Source: Lentzea albida (lineage in GTDB: Bacteria; Actinomycetota; Actinomycetes; Mycobacteriales; Pseudonocardiaceae). From it: a DNA stretch of 64,000 nt. The DNA lies in assembly GCF_900111005.1 (NCBI RefSeq), contig NZ_FOFV01000002.1, positions 496,001 through 560,000 on the forward strand, written 5' to 3'. Every line of letters starts with the position of its first letter. Position 1 is the first letter of the stretch. The position numbers were made by a program, and so were the translations under genes. Under the pieces are notes generated by a model. That model had not been told where the DNA came from. It saw only the letters and a list, made by a program, of their open reading frames with translations, and searched no databases. Positions 30,556 to 39,772 of the stretch are shown in pieces.

Positions 30556-33105
30556 ATGTCACGACTGCTCGTCCTCGTGCTCGCCCTGCTGTTGCCCGCC
30601 GCGCCCGCCGTCGCCGCACCGGCCGGCTGGACCGTCCGAGGTCCAGGCCAGGTCACCGCGGAACTGGCTTTGAGCAGCGGAAACCTCACACTCGCCGTCC
30701 ACCGCCAAGGCAGAACGGTGCTCCACCCCGCCGCGCTCGGCCTCACGACGAGCACCGCGGACCTCACCAAGGACCTGCAGTTCACCGGGCGCGCTGACCG
30801 CGTTGTCCACGAGCGCTACACGATGACGACGGGCAAGCGGCTGCAGCGCTCGGCCCGGATGACGGAGACCAGGTTCGGGTTCCGCACCGCCTCGGGCGGC
30901 TTCGACCTGGTCGTGCGCGTCTCGGCGGACGGCGTCGCCTACCGGTACGTGTTGCCCGGACCCGCGACCGTCACCGGCGAGGCGTCCACCTTCCGCGTCC
31001 CCGCCGACGCGAAGGCGTGGCTGCTGCCCTACAACGCCTGGTACGAGGCCAACCGCGTGCGCACGACCGCCGGGGAGGCCACCGGCGACTTCGGCTACCC
31101 GTCGCTCTTCCAGACCGGCCAGGACTTCGCGTTGCTCACCGAGTCCGATGTGGACGGCCGGTACGCGGGCAGCCGGTTGCGCCGGGAAGGCGACGGTTTC
31201 CGCGTCGTCCTCGCCGACCCGCAGGTGGCGTCGACCGGTACGACGCCGTGGCGCACCGCGATCGTCGGTGACCTCGCCACCGTCAGCACCTCCACGCTCG
31301 TGGACGACCTGGCGAGCCCGGCGAAGTTCACCGACACGAGCTGGATCAGGCCCGGCAAGGTCGCGTGGTCGTGGCTGAGCGAGCACTCCAGCCCGAGCGA
31401 CTTCGCGCGGCAGAAGCAGTACGTCGACTTCGCGGCCCGCAACGGCTGGCAGTACTCGCTGGTCGACGAGGGCTGGAGCGCCGCCTGGGTGCCCGAGCTC
31501 ATCCGGTACGCCCGCGCGCAGGGCGTGGAGATCCTGCTGTGGATGCACTGGACCGACCTCGACACGCAGCAAGAGCGCGACACCGTGCTGCCCAGGGTGA
31601 AGCAGTGGGGCGCCAAGGGCGTGAAGCTCGACTTCATGGAGTCCGACTCGCAGGACCGCTACCGCTGGTACGACGCGGTGTTGCAGAAGACGGCCGACCT
31701 GAAGCTGATGGTCAACTTCCACGGTTCCACGATCCCGCACGGCCTCGCACGCACCTGGCCGCACGTGCTCACGATGGAGGCGGTGCGCGGCGCCGAGAAC
31801 TACCCGCCCGCCGCCAACAACCCCGTGCAGTTCTTCACCCGCAACGTCGCCGGCTCCATGGACTACACGCCCGTGTCGCTCGAGGTCGGCACGAAGGAGG
31901 CGTCGATCGCGCACGAGGTGGCGCTGCCGGTCGTGTACGAGTCGGGCTGGACGCACTTCGCCGACAAACCCGAGGCCTACGAACGGCACCCGCAGGCGTT
32001 GCGCTACCTGAACCAGCTCCCGACGGTGTGGGACGAGACCCGCCTGCTCGACGGCGACCCCGACTCGCACGCCGTGGTCGCGCGCCGCAACGGCGACCGG
32101 TGGTTCGTCGGTGGCATCGCGACCCAGGAGCGCACTCTCCAGGCACCGCTGGGCTTCCTCGGCGGCGGGCAGTGGCTGGTCGAGACCGTCCGCGACCCCG
32201 CCACCAGGGCCGACGTCGTCCGCGACCGGCAGGTGCTGCGCAACACCGACACCCTCGCGGTGCCGGCCGGGCGCAACGGCGGCTTCGCCACACTGATCTG
32301 CCGCTACCGGCCGGGTCTGCAGACGTGCGACCAGCCGGTCCGCCAGGTCCCGAAGACCACGCTGACCGTCACGCCGACCGGGACGACCGACACCCCGGCG
32401 GGTTCGAGCATCGAGGTCACCGGCACGTTCACCAACGGCGACAAGGAGATCCGCGACGTCCGGCTGACGGCGACCGCACCCGAGGGCTGGTCCGCCACGG
32501 GTCCGGCGATCACCCGCACCAGGCTCGCGCCGGGCGAGTCGATCAACGGCCGCTGGCGGCTCACCGCGGGCGGGAAGGTCGGCCCGGTGGACGTGCCGGT
32601 CGTCGCCACCTTCGGTGACGTGCACGTCGAGCAGGCGGTCAAGGCGTTCGTGCCCCCTCCCACGCCGTCGAACGGCGCACAGGTCAGCGACCTGCCGTTC
32701 ATGAGCGAGACCAACGGCTGGGGCCCGGTCGAGCGGGACAGGTCCAACGGCGAGAACACCGGCGGTGACGGCCAGGCGCTGTCCATCGGCGGCACCACCT
32801 ACGCCAAGGGCCTCGGCACGCACGCGCCGTCCGAGATCTCGGTCTACCTCGGCAGGGGCTGCGAGCGGTTCAGCGCGAAGATCGGCCTCGACGACGAGAC
32901 CACCGAGACGGGCTCGGTCGTGTTCCAGGTGTTCGGTGACGAAAAACCGTTGTACGACAGCGGTGTCGTCCGGACCAAGGGCGCGGCGGTGCCGATCGAC
33001 GTCGACGTCGCGGACGTCCGGATGCTCAGCCTCCGCGTCACCGACGGCGGCGACGGCCGCAACTTCGACCACGCCGACTGGGCGGAGGCCGCGCTGACAT
33101 GCTGA
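30556..33105 (+). CDS. Secreted GH97 glycosidase with NEW3 and NPCBM domains
   Basis: 849 residues. The signal peptide is MSRLLVLVLALLLPAAPAVA. A GH97 N-terminal beta-sandwich is followed by the TIM barrel (WSWLSEHSSPSDFARQKQYV; WQYSLVDEGW; LLWMHWTDLD; GVKLDFMESDSQDRYRWY; MVNFHGSTIPHGLARTWPHV; MEAVRGAENY). GH97 enzymes split alpha-glucosides (inverting) or alpha-galactosides (retaining). The Asp in KLDFME suggests a nucleophile-bearing, retaining type, but this needs alignment. A NEW3-like domain (about 620-715) and a C-terminal NPCBM (YAKGLGTHAPSEISVYL) bind galactose-containing polysaccharide. ATG 30556 follows GGGAG. The last 7 bases overlap the next gene. Confidence 0.88.
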   Translation: MSRLLVLVLALLLPAAPAVAAPAGWTVRGPGQVTAELALSSGNLTLAVHRQGRTVLHPAALGLTTSTADLTKDLQFTGRADRVVHERYTMTTGKRLQRSARMTETRFGFRTASGGFDLVVRVSADGVAYRYVLPGPATVTGEASTFRVPADAKAWLLPYNAWYEANRVRTTAGEATGDFGYPSLFQTGQDFALLTESDVDGRYAGSRLRREGDGFRVVLADPQVASTGTTPWRTAIVGDLATVSTSTLVDDLASPAKFTDTSWIRPGKVAWSWLSEHSSPSDFARQKQYVDFAARNGWQYSLVDEGWSAAWVPELIRYARAQGVEILLWMHWTDLDTQQERDTVLPRVKQWGAKGVKLDFMESDSQDRYRWYDAVLQKTADLKLMVNFHGSTIPHGLARTWPHVLTMEAVRGAENYPPAANNPVQFFTRNVAGSMDYTPVSLEVGTKEASIAHEVALPVVYESGWTHFADKPEAYERHPQALRYLNQLPTVWDETRLLDGDPDSHAVVARRNGDRWFVGGIATQERTLQAPLGFLGGGQWLVETVRDPATRADVVRDRQVLRNTDTLAVPAGRNGGFATLICRYRPGLQTCDQPVRQVPKTTLTVTPTGTTDTPAGSSIEVTGTFTNGDKEIRDVRLTATAPEGWSATGPAITRTRLAPGESINGRWRLTAGGKVGPVDVPVVATFGDVHVEQAVKAFVPPPTPSNGAQVSDLPFMSETNGWGPVERDRSNGENTGGDGQALSIGGTTYAKGLGTHAPSEISVYLGRGCERFSAKIGLDDETTETGSVVFQVFGDEKPLYDSGVVRTKGAAVPIDVDVADVRMLSLRVTDGGDGRNFDHADWAEAALTC

Positions 33106-35969
33106 TCAACCGCAGGACGTTCCTGGCCGCCACCGGTGTGCTCGCCCTCGCGCCGAAAGTGTCGGTGGCACAACTGAAGGACACCTACTACGAGGTGTTG
33201 CTCAGGCACACGAGGTGGGCCGAGACGCAGTACGACGCGACAGCCGGACGGTACCGGCGCACGGACTTCGGCTTCGCGGTCGTGCTCGGCAACGCCGTCC
33301 TTCTCACGAGAGGCGGCTACGACGCCTCCCTCGCAGGAGTCGAGAAGGACGCGCTGAAGGAGCACACCCTCGCCACGATCAAGCACTTCGCGGCGAGCAA
33401 CGTGCTGGCGGGCGGCACGGAGTGGGGCAAGACGTTGTTCTGGGACACCACGTTCCAGTCCTACTTCGTGCTGGCCGCCCGCCTGCTCTGGCCCGACCTG
33501 GACGCGCGGACCCGCGCGAACGTCGAGGCGATCGCGCGCGGCCAGGCCGAGTACACGACGTCCCTCGGCACGGCGAACGACCCGCGCTCGGGCAGCTGGA
33601 CCCCGAACGGTCTCACCGGCGGCCACCGCGGTGACACCAAGCTGGAGGAGATGGGCGTCTACGCGCAGGCGCTCGCGCCCGGACTGGCCTGGCACGGCGA
33701 CGGACCGGGCTGGCGCGAGGCGTTCGGCCGCTGGAGCCGCAACGAGGCGGGCCTGCCCGCCGCCGACCTCGCCAATCCCTCCACTGTGGACGGCGTGCCG
33801 ATCTCGGCCAACACGGCCACGAACCTGCACGACACGTTCATCGTCGAGAACCACGGCTCGTTCGGCCCGCACTACCAGGAGGAACTCTGGCGCACCTCCG
33901 GTCGCAACGCCGTGCACTTCCTGCTCGCCGGACGGCCGCTGCCCGAGGTGCTCACCCAGCAGCCCAACGGGGAGCTGTTGTGGCGCACCATCCTCGCCAC
34001 GATGAGCGACGCCGGCGAGCCGTTGATGCCGATGGTGAACGACCGCGAGCACCTCTACGGCCGTGACGTCATCCCGCTCGCCTTCCGCTCCACCGTCCTG
34101 CAGGACCCGATGGCCGCCCGCGCCGAGGCCGCGCTCGCGTCCCGGCTGCTCGCCTACCAGGCGCACCCGCCGGTCCACCGGCTCGCGAAGTTCTCCGGTG
34201 AGGCCAAGTACGAGCCGGAGGCCCGCGCGGAACTGGCGATCAGCTACCTGCTGCACGAGCTGCGCCCGCCCGCGACACCCGTGCCGGAGCAGGAGTTCTT
34301 CAGCCGTGCCGCGATCACGATCGACCACGGCGCCGATCCGGGCCTGCTGACCCACCAGTCCGCGGCCGCCTGGGCGGGCACGGTGACGAAGCCGGGCTTC
34401 ACGAAGCTCGCGTGGCAGCCCGCGCACGACGACTGGCTGTTCAAGATCAGCGGATCGACCCCGATGCTGTTGCCGCCGCTCCCCGTGCTCGGCCGCAACA
34501 CCGTGGCCTACCAGCAGGTCCGGGACGGTTTCGACGCCACGGCGAGCCTGCTGCGGTTCGCGGACGGGTTCGCCGGCACCGCCACCCTGCCCACCGGCAC
34601 GGTCGTGTGCGCGCTCCCCCGTCCCGGCCGGGTCGACGTGCACAACCTCGCGATGGCCGGGATGCCCGGACTCACGGGATCCCGCACGTACACGGGATCG
34701 GCCGGCCGCGTCACGGTCCAGGCGCGTGAAGGCTTCCGGGTCGACGAGATCACGTTCCCCGCGACGACGGCCCGGCACGTCCGCATGGTCGGTGTCACGC
34801 CGCACGCGACGTACGGGTACTCGCTGTTCGACTTCGAGACCGGGACGAAGCCCGTGGCGACCACGGCGTCGTCGTTCGACCCCGGTTACGAACCCGGCAA
34901 GGCCACGGACGGTGATCCGGCCACGCGCTGGGCGGTCGCCCGTGCCGAACGCGGCCGCGCGGACAGCTGGATCGCCGTCGACCTCGGCACCGCCACGACC
35001 GTGCAGCGCGTGCGTCTGCGCTGGGAGACAGCGGCCGCGGGCGCCTACCGGATCGAGACCTCGGCGGACGGCACGACGTGGACGACGGCGGCCGCCTACC
35101 CGCGTCCGGACCTCAGCACACCGGGCTGGCTCGACGTCGACGGCCGCGCGGGGTTCGTCTCGCGGTCCGCCGAGCCGTTCACCGTGCAGGGCGACACGAT
35201 CACCGTGCCGGCCGGGCTCGTCGAGGGGTACGTGCGGGCCGACCTGCGCAGGATCGCGGCGGAACCGGCACCGGACTGCCCTCCCCACGTCCGAGCGAGC
35301 ACCGCGGACGGGTTCCTGAGCCTGTTCAACCTGTCCGCCGACGACGTCACCGGACCCGTCCGCCTGCGCGGGAGCCGTCTCTACCGCGGCACGCAGGTCA
35401 CCACCCGTGACGGCACCGAGTACGCGCTGTCCCTGCCCGCCGCGACCGCCCGCGTCGAAGCACCGTGGTTCACCGCGAAGGGCATCCCGCCGGGCATCAC
35501 CGCCGTCGTCCACGACGCGCAGCGCGTCACCTTCCGCGGTGGTCCGGCCGCGTTCGTGCTGACCCACCGCGACGGCCGGTCGCTCCCGGTCGTGCTGGCC
35601 AGGGCCGAACGCACCGTGACCATGCCGCCGGCCACGCCGTTCCCGATCAACGACCTCGCGCTGGGCCGCGTCACGTTCCCGAACTCCGTCCTGCCACCCG
35701 GGATGAGCGACCCGGCGGCCGCGGTGGACGGCTCCCCGCGCACCGCGTGGACACCGGGTCACGACGGCCGCATGGTCGTCGACCTCGGTGCCGCGCACGA
35801 CATCGCCGATGTGAGTCTCAAGTGGACGCACGGCCGGCCACCGCCGCACACCGTCACCTACAGCCCGGACGGCAGCACCTACGGTTCCACGCCGACCGGC
35901 CGGTACGTGGCGGTGTCGACCGGGTGGCGGCCGGGGCACGCGTCGCTCCAGAGCGTGGTGGTGACCTGA
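33099..35969 (+). CDS. Exported protein with alpha-toroid-like body and two discoidin (F5/8C) domains
   Basis: 956 residues. The N-terminus MLINRRTFLAATGVLALAP has the twin-Arg-like RRTF pattern of exported proteins. Residues 30-430 are rich in Trp and His and resemble an (alpha/alpha) toroid (TLATIKHFAASNVLAGGTEW, WTPNGLTGGHRGDTKLEEMG, HDTFIVENHGSFGPHY) of the kind seen in polysaccharide lyases and GH toroids. Two discoidin-like repeats follow: around 605-660 (SSFDPGYEPGKATDGDPATR then WIAVDLG) and 880-930 (AAAVDGSPRTAWTP then MVVDLG). The catalytic family is not identified. The seven-base overlap with the GH97 gene indicates joint action on one extracellular glycan. Confidence 0.72.
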   Translation: MLINRRTFLAATGVLALAPKVSVAQLKDTYYEVLLRHTRWAETQYDATAGRYRRTDFGFAVVLGNAVLLTRGGYDASLAGVEKDALKEHTLATIKHFAASNVLAGGTEWGKTLFWDTTFQSYFVLAARLLWPDLDARTRANVEAIARGQAEYTTSLGTANDPRSGSWTPNGLTGGHRGDTKLEEMGVYAQALAPGLAWHGDGPGWREAFGRWSRNEAGLPAADLANPSTVDGVPISANTATNLHDTFIVENHGSFGPHYQEELWRTSGRNAVHFLLAGRPLPEVLTQQPNGELLWRTILATMSDAGEPLMPMVNDREHLYGRDVIPLAFRSTVLQDPMAARAEAALASRLLAYQAHPPVHRLAKFSGEAKYEPEARAELAISYLLHELRPPATPVPEQEFFSRAAITIDHGADPGLLTHQSAAAWAGTVTKPGFTKLAWQPAHDDWLFKISGSTPMLLPPLPVLGRNTVAYQQVRDGFDATASLLRFADGFAGTATLPTGTVVCALPRPGRVDVHNLAMAGMPGLTGSRTYTGSAGRVTVQAREGFRVDEITFPATTARHVRMVGVTPHATYGYSLFDFETGTKPVATTASSFDPGYEPGKATDGDPATRWAVARAERGRADSWIAVDLGTATTVQRVRLRWETAAAGAYRIETSADGTTWTTAAAYPRPDLSTPGWLDVDGRAGFVSRSAEPFTVQGDTITVPAGLVEGYVRADLRRIAAEPAPDCPPHVRASTADGFLSLFNLSADDVTGPVRLRGSRLYRGTQVTTRDGTEYALSLPAATARVEAPWFTAKGIPPGITAVVHDAQRVTFRGGPAAFVLTHRDGRSLPVVLARAERTVTMPPATPFPINDLALGRVTFPNSVLPPGMSDPAAAVDGSPRTAWTPGHDGRMVVDLGAAHDIADVSLKWTHGRPPPHTVTYSPDGSTYGSTPTGRYVAVSTGWRPGHASLQSVVVT

Positions 35970-36007
35970 CGCGGGTTTAACCGGAGGACACCCGGCAACC
36001 CGATGGC

Positions 36008-36808
36008 ATGTTCGACGGATTGCGTTCGGCCGCACGGGAAAGCAGCGTGAGTGCGCTGTGGACCGTGCCGCGGTTGCTGCGGCACCCCGTGTGGCGGAAC
36101 GCCGATCCCGGCATGGGCAGGGGCCTCGGTGTGGTCCTCGCGCCCGGCTTCGGAGCGGGCGACGTGAGCCTGCTGCCGGCCGCCCGGTGGCTGCGCGCAC
36201 GCGGCTTCGTGACGGCCAGCGCCGGAGTCGGGTTCACCGTGGGCTGCACGGGTGACCTGCTGGTGAAGCTCCTGCGCAACACCGGAGAACTCGCCGAGCG
36301 CACCGGTCGTCCGGTGGTGCTGCTCGGCCAGAGCCGTGGCGGCGGCGTTGCCCGTCTCGCCGCCGCCCGGCGCCCCGACCTGGTGTGCGGCCTGGTGATG
36401 ATGGGCAGTCCCGTGCTCGACCCGATGGGCGCGCACCCGAACGTCATGCGCATAGCCCACTTCCTCACCCGTCTCGCCGCCGCGGGCGTGCCGGGCCTGC
36501 TCGACGTCGACTGCCTGCGCGGCCCCTGCTACGACGAGCACGTCAAGGACCTCACCGAACCGCTGCGGATGCCCGCGATCTCGATCTTCTCGCGCTCGGA
36601 CGGCGTCGTGCCGTGGCAGCTGTGCCAGGACCCGAGCGCCGAGTGCGTCGAGGTGCACAGCACGCACACGGGCATGGGCTTCGACCCGCGGGTCTACGAG
36701 CTGCTGGGCCCCAGGCTCGCGGAATGGGCTCAGGTGACGGGCACGATGCGCGCGTCGAGCACCTCGCCGTCGGCCACGTCGAGCAACCCGAGCGTGCCCT
36801 GCGGCTGA
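36008..36808 (+). CDS. Alpha/beta hydrolase, lipase-like
   Basis: 266 residues. Alpha/beta-hydrolase core with LAPGFGAGDVSLLPAARWLR, nucleophile elbow GQSRG (S109), an Asp in SRSDGVVPW and a His in HSTHTGMGF near 220-228. It resembles actinobacterial cytoplasmic triacylglycerol-lipase/esterase-like proteins. There is no signal peptide. The last 26 codons (Ser/Thr-rich) run antisense into the metallophosphoesterase gene. GGAGGA lies about 20 bases before the ATG, further than ideal. Confidence 0.78.
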   Translation: MFDGLRSAARESSVSALWTVPRLLRHPVWRNADPGMGRGLGVVLAPGFGAGDVSLLPAARWLRARGFVTASAGVGFTVGCTGDLLVKLLRNTGELAERTGRPVVLLGQSRGGGVARLAAARRPDLVCGLVMMGSPVLDPMGAHPNVMRIAHFLTRLAAAGVPGLLDVDCLRGPCYDEHVKDLTEPLRMPAISIFSRSDGVVPWQLCQDPSAECVEVHSTHTGMGFDPRVYELLGPRLAEWAQVTGTMRASSTSPSATSSNPSVPCG

Positions 36809-37221
36809 CGGCGCTTGTCGGTGGGCGAGCCGGGGTTGAACACCCGCACCCCGTCCTCCTGCTCGTCCCACGGGATGTGCGAGTGGCCGAACACGATCAG
36901 CCGCGCGTCCGGGAACCGGCGGCGCATCCTCGTCATGCGACCGGTCTTCTGGCCGCTGTCGTGGATCATCGCGAACGGCAGCCCCTCGATCTCGGACTCG
37001 ACGACCTCCGGTGCGCCCCACGCGACCACGTCGGGCCCGTCGTTGTTGCCGCACACGGCGATGACGGGCGCGTACTGCGCCAGCTCGTCCAGCACGGGGG
37101 CCACGCAGACGTCTCCGCCGTGCAGGATCAGGTCCGCCGACCGCAGGTGCTCGGCCACGGCCGGTGGGCACCGCTTCCAGAAGCGCGGCGCGTGGGTGTC
37201 GGACAGCACGACGACTCTCAC
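36730..37221 (-). CDS. YfcE/MJ0936-type metallophosphoesterase
   Basis: 163 residues, complete calcineurin-like signature: SDTH at 7-10, LHGGD near 33-37, GNND near 58-61, HDSGQ and GHSH in VFGHSHIP, ending with NPGSPT. Such proteins hydrolyse phosphodiesters or monoesters with two metal ions (typically Mn2+) and are cytoplasmic. GTG start at 37221. The 3' end overlaps the convergent hydrolase gene by 79 bases. Confidence 0.92.
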   Translation of the reverse strand: MRVVVLSDTHAPRFWKRCPPAVAEHLRSADLILHGGDVCVAPVLDELAQYAPVIAVCGNNDGPDVVAWGAPEVVESEIEGLPFAMIHDSGQKTGRMTRMRRRFPDARLIVFGHSHIPWDEQEDGVRVFNPGSPTDKRRQPQGTLGLLDVADGEVLDARIVPVT

Positions 37222-37274
37222 GCCGCGACCGTACCCGCCGTTTGCGGTTGCGCCGAACGGGGTACGTGTCCTGC

Positions 37275-38084
37275 ATGGCGAGGGCGATCTGGAGCGGTTC
37301 GATCAGTTTCGGGCTGGTGACCATCCCGGTGGAGCTGTACAGCGCCACCGAGGACCACACCGTGCACTTCAACCAGTTCCAGCGCGGCACCTCCGACCGC
37401 ATCCGCTACAAGCGCGTCAACGAGCGCACCGGTCGCGAGGTCCCCTACGACAAGATCGTCAAGGGCCACGAGGTCGACAACGGCGAGTACGTGATCGTGG
37501 AGCCCGAGGAGCTGGACGAGATCGCGCCGGGCCGCAGCCGGACGCTCGACATCGAGGCGTTCGTCGACATCGGCGAGATCGACCCGGTGCACTTCCAGAA
37601 GACGTACTGGCTGGGGCCGAGGAAGCCCGAGTTCTCCCGCCCGTACCTCCTGCTGGCCCAGGCGATGAAGAAGACGAACCGGGCCGGCATCGCCCTGTTC
37701 GTCATGCGCGGCAAGCAGTACTTGACGGCGCTCACCGAGGACAAGGGCGTCCTCGCCGTGCACACGCTGTTCTTCGCCGACGAGATCCGCAAGCCCCAGG
37801 ACGTGCTGGACGTGACACCGGAGGGGCGGGCGCCGCGCGGCAAGGAGCTCGACATGGCGGTGTCGCTGGTCGAGTCGATGGCCGACGACTGGCGGCCGAA
37901 GGACTACCGCGACACCTACACCGAGCGCGTGAACGAGCTGATCAAGGCCAAGCAGAAGGGCAGCAAGGTCAAGGTCGAGGACGAGCCCGCGGAGGCGACC
38001 GGGGTCGTGGACCTCATGGAGGCCCTGCAGCGCAGCGTCGAGGCGAGCAAGAAGAAGCGCGGCAAGGGCAAGAAGGTCAGCTGA
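37275..38084 (+). CDS. ku: Ku, non-homologous end-joining DNA-end-binding protein
   Basis: 269 residues: MARAIWSGSISFGLVTIPVE is the characteristic bacterial Ku N-terminus, followed by the beta-barrel core with FNQFQRGTSDRIRYKRVNER, GEYVIVEPEELD and KTYWLGPRK. The Lys-rich C-terminus (KAKQKGSKVKVE, ASKKKRGKGKKVS) typifies actinobacterial Ku and aids DNA binding. Ku forms a homodimer ring on double-strand ends and recruits LigD, which is not in the window. No ribosome-binding site or damage-type promoter is seen before ATG 37275. The 3' end overlaps the PP2C gene by eight bases. Confidence 0.97.
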   Translation: MARAIWSGSISFGLVTIPVELYSATEDHTVHFNQFQRGTSDRIRYKRVNERTGREVPYDKIVKGHEVDNGEYVIVEPEELDEIAPGRSRTLDIEAFVDIGEIDPVHFQKTYWLGPRKPEFSRPYLLLAQAMKKTNRAGIALFVMRGKQYLTALTEDKGVLAVHTLFFADEIRKPQDVLDVTPEGRAPRGKELDMAVSLVESMADDWRPKDYRDTYTERVNELIKAKQKGSKVKVEDEPAEATGVVDLMEALQRSVEASKKKRGKGKKVS

Positions 38085-38721
38085 CCACGAGGGCTGTCGC
38101 GTTGTCGGTGCCGTGCGCGTACATGGCCGCACGCACCAAACGCTGTGCTGTGGCGTGGCCGGACATGATCGCCTCGATGCCGTCGTGTCCCAACGGGCCG
38201 TAGACGCCGTCTGACACGAGGGCAACGCAACCGGCACGCGTGGACGCACGGCCGATGGTCTCGACAGTCGCGAGGCGCACCGTGTTCGTGACGACGTGCT
38301 CCATGCGCGGCTGGGCCACGATCCCGCGTGAGCGGAGGTACTCGGCGACCGTGTGGTCGGTCGTGAGTTGCACGAGGTCCGAGCCGTCGGACGCGTACGC
38401 GCGTGCGTCGCCCGCCCACGCGACGTCGAAGCCGCCGCCGGGGCGGGCCACCGCGACCGCGATCACGGCGTCGCCGGAGTGCACCTGCAGCGCGTCCCTG
38501 GCCGCCAGGACGGCGGCGACCGGGTCGACCAGCAGCGCGGCGGCGCGGGCGGCGGCCCAGGCGGCTTCAGCGGCGGCAGCGGTGTCGCCCACGCCGTCGG
38601 CTATCACGAAGGTGCGGCGGCCGACGGCATATGCGTCTGCATTGTGCGTGCGTGGTCCACGGTCCGACGCGTGGGTCACGGTGAGCGCGGTGCCCAGTGG
38701 CATGGTGTGCTCGATCAGCAT
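38077..38721 (-). CDS. PP2C-family protein phosphatase
   Basis: 214 residues. PP2C motifs RGPRTHNADAYAVGRR, TFVIADGVGDT, VAWAGDARAYA, LTTDHTVAEYL and LVSDGVYGPLGHDGIEAI hold the Asp ligands of a two-metal site; the GVGDT segment has D in place of the usual DGMGG second Gly. It dephosphorylates Ser/Thr residues, typically opposing PknA/B-like kinases. ATG 38721 follows GGAGGTC. It is convergent with Ku. Confidence 0.85.
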   Translation of the reverse strand: MLIEHTMPLGTALTVTHASDRGPRTHNADAYAVGRRTFVIADGVGDTAAAAEAAWAAARAAALLVDPVAAVLAARDALQVHSGDAVIAVAVARPGGGFDVAWAGDARAYASDGSDLVQLTTDHTVAEYLRSRGIVAQPRMEHVVTNTVRLATVETIGRASTRAGCVALVSDGVYGPLGHDGIEAIMSGHATAQRLVRAAMYAHGTDNATALVVS

Positions 38722-38782
38722 GGCGGACCTCCTGACCTCCAGTGAGCCTGCTGCGGCTAGGAGTCTGCTGTCAGGACCCTGA

Positions 38783-38800
38783 GAAGTTCTCTAGAACTTC
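38783..38800. terminator. Inverted repeat at the 3' end of the WYL gene
   Basis: GAAGTTC-TCTA-GAACTTC is a perfect 7-bp stem that includes the WYL stop codon. It could be a weak terminator or an operator for the PP2C gene 60 bases downstream. No T tract follows. Confidence 0.35.
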
Positions 38801-39729
38801 GCCGCCCGGCGAAACCGCTCCGCCGCCTGGAGCAGGGCCGCGGACAGCTCCGGCGGGGAGACGACCTCGAACTCGACCGTGATGCTCGCGAGCATGAACA
38901 CCACGTCGTCCATCGTCTCGCCGCCGACCCGCACGTGGCACGAGTTTTCGTCCACAGCCGAGACCTCGCCATAGCTCTGCCAGTCCAGGGCGTCGGAAGC
39001 GGGCACGCTCAGTCGCACGACACCCTGCACGGGCCACCGATCGGCCACCCGTGCCGCCACGAACGCCCCCGCGTCGCCGCCCGGGATCTCACGCGGTGTG
39101 AAGCGCGCACCGAACGGGGTCCGCACGCTCATCCGATCGAGTCGAAATGTCCGCCAGTCCTCCCGTCGCACGTCCCAGGCGACCAGGTACCACCGCCGGC
39201 CCCACGTCACGAGCCGGTGCGGCTCGACCTCGCGCAGCGACTCCTCCCCCGCGTGGCCGACGTAGCCGAACCGGAGCCGCTGCCGGTCGCGGCAGGCCGT
39301 GCCGACCGCCGTCAGCACCTCCGCGTCCAGGACGGGACCGGACGACGTGTGCGGCACCGTCGCGAACTCCACCGCGGCGACCCGGTGCCGGAGAGCGGAA
39401 GGCAGCACCTGCTCGACCTTCAGCAGCGCGCGCACGGCCGTCTCACCGATGTTCTCGATGCCACTGGCGGTGCGCAGCCCCACGGCCACGGCCACCGCCT
39501 CGTCGTCGTCCAGCAGCAACGGCGGAAGCTGCGCGCCCGACCCGAGCCGGTACCCACCACCAGACGTGCCCATCGACGCGTGCACCGGGTAATCGAGCGT
39601 GCGAAGCCGGTCGACGTCACGCCGGACCGTGCGTGTGGTGACTCCCAGCCGTTCCGCGAGTTCCGCGCCGGACCACTCACGGCGCGACTGCAACAGACCG
39701 AGCAACTTGAGCAAACGAGCCGAGGACAC
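38791..39729 (-). CDS. WYL-domain transcriptional regulator (DeoR-type HTH)
   Basis: 312 residues. N-terminal winged HTH (LLGLLQSRREWSGAELAERL then GVTTRTVRRDVDRLR), central WYL domain with GRRWYLVAWDVRREDWRTFRLDRM, and a C-terminal WCX-type extension (FEVVSPPELSAALLQAAERFRRA). It is the usual single-copy YafY-like form, not the PafB-PafC pair. GTG 39729 touches a perfect palindrome shared with the divergent epoxide hydrolase gene, which it probably controls. Confidence 0.9.
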   Translation of the reverse strand: MSSARLLKLLGLLQSRREWSGAELAERLGVTTRTVRRDVDRLRTLDYPVHASMGTSGGGYRLGSGAQLPPLLLDDDEAVAVAVGLRTASGIENIGETAVRALLKVEQVLPSALRHRVAAVEFATVPHTSSGPVLDAEVLTAVGTACRDRQRLRFGYVGHAGEESLREVEPHRLVTWGRRWYLVAWDVRREDWRTFRLDRMSVRTPFGARFTPREIPGGDAGAFVAARVADRWPVQGVVRLSVPASDALDWQSYGEVSAVDENSCHVRVGGETMDDVVFMLASITVEFEVVSPPELSAALLQAAERFRRAAKF

Positions 39730-39752
39730 TGTAGGACCATAACTGTCCTACA
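39730..39752. promoter_or_regulatory. Operator between WYL regulator and epoxide hydrolase
   Basis: TGTAGGAC-cataact-GTCCTACA is a perfect 8-bp inverted repeat that starts at the base next to the WYL start codon. It lies 20 bases before the epoxide hydrolase ATG and is the natural autoregulatory and target site. Confidence 0.65.
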
Positions 39753-39772
39753 GCCCGAATAGCGTCTCGAGC

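Noticed and set aside
38791-39729. PafB or PafC itself, the activator of the damage-type promoters
   Set aside because: PafB and PafC form a tandem or fused WYL pair beside the proteasome genes. This is a single YafY-like WYL protein divergent from an epoxide hydrolase.
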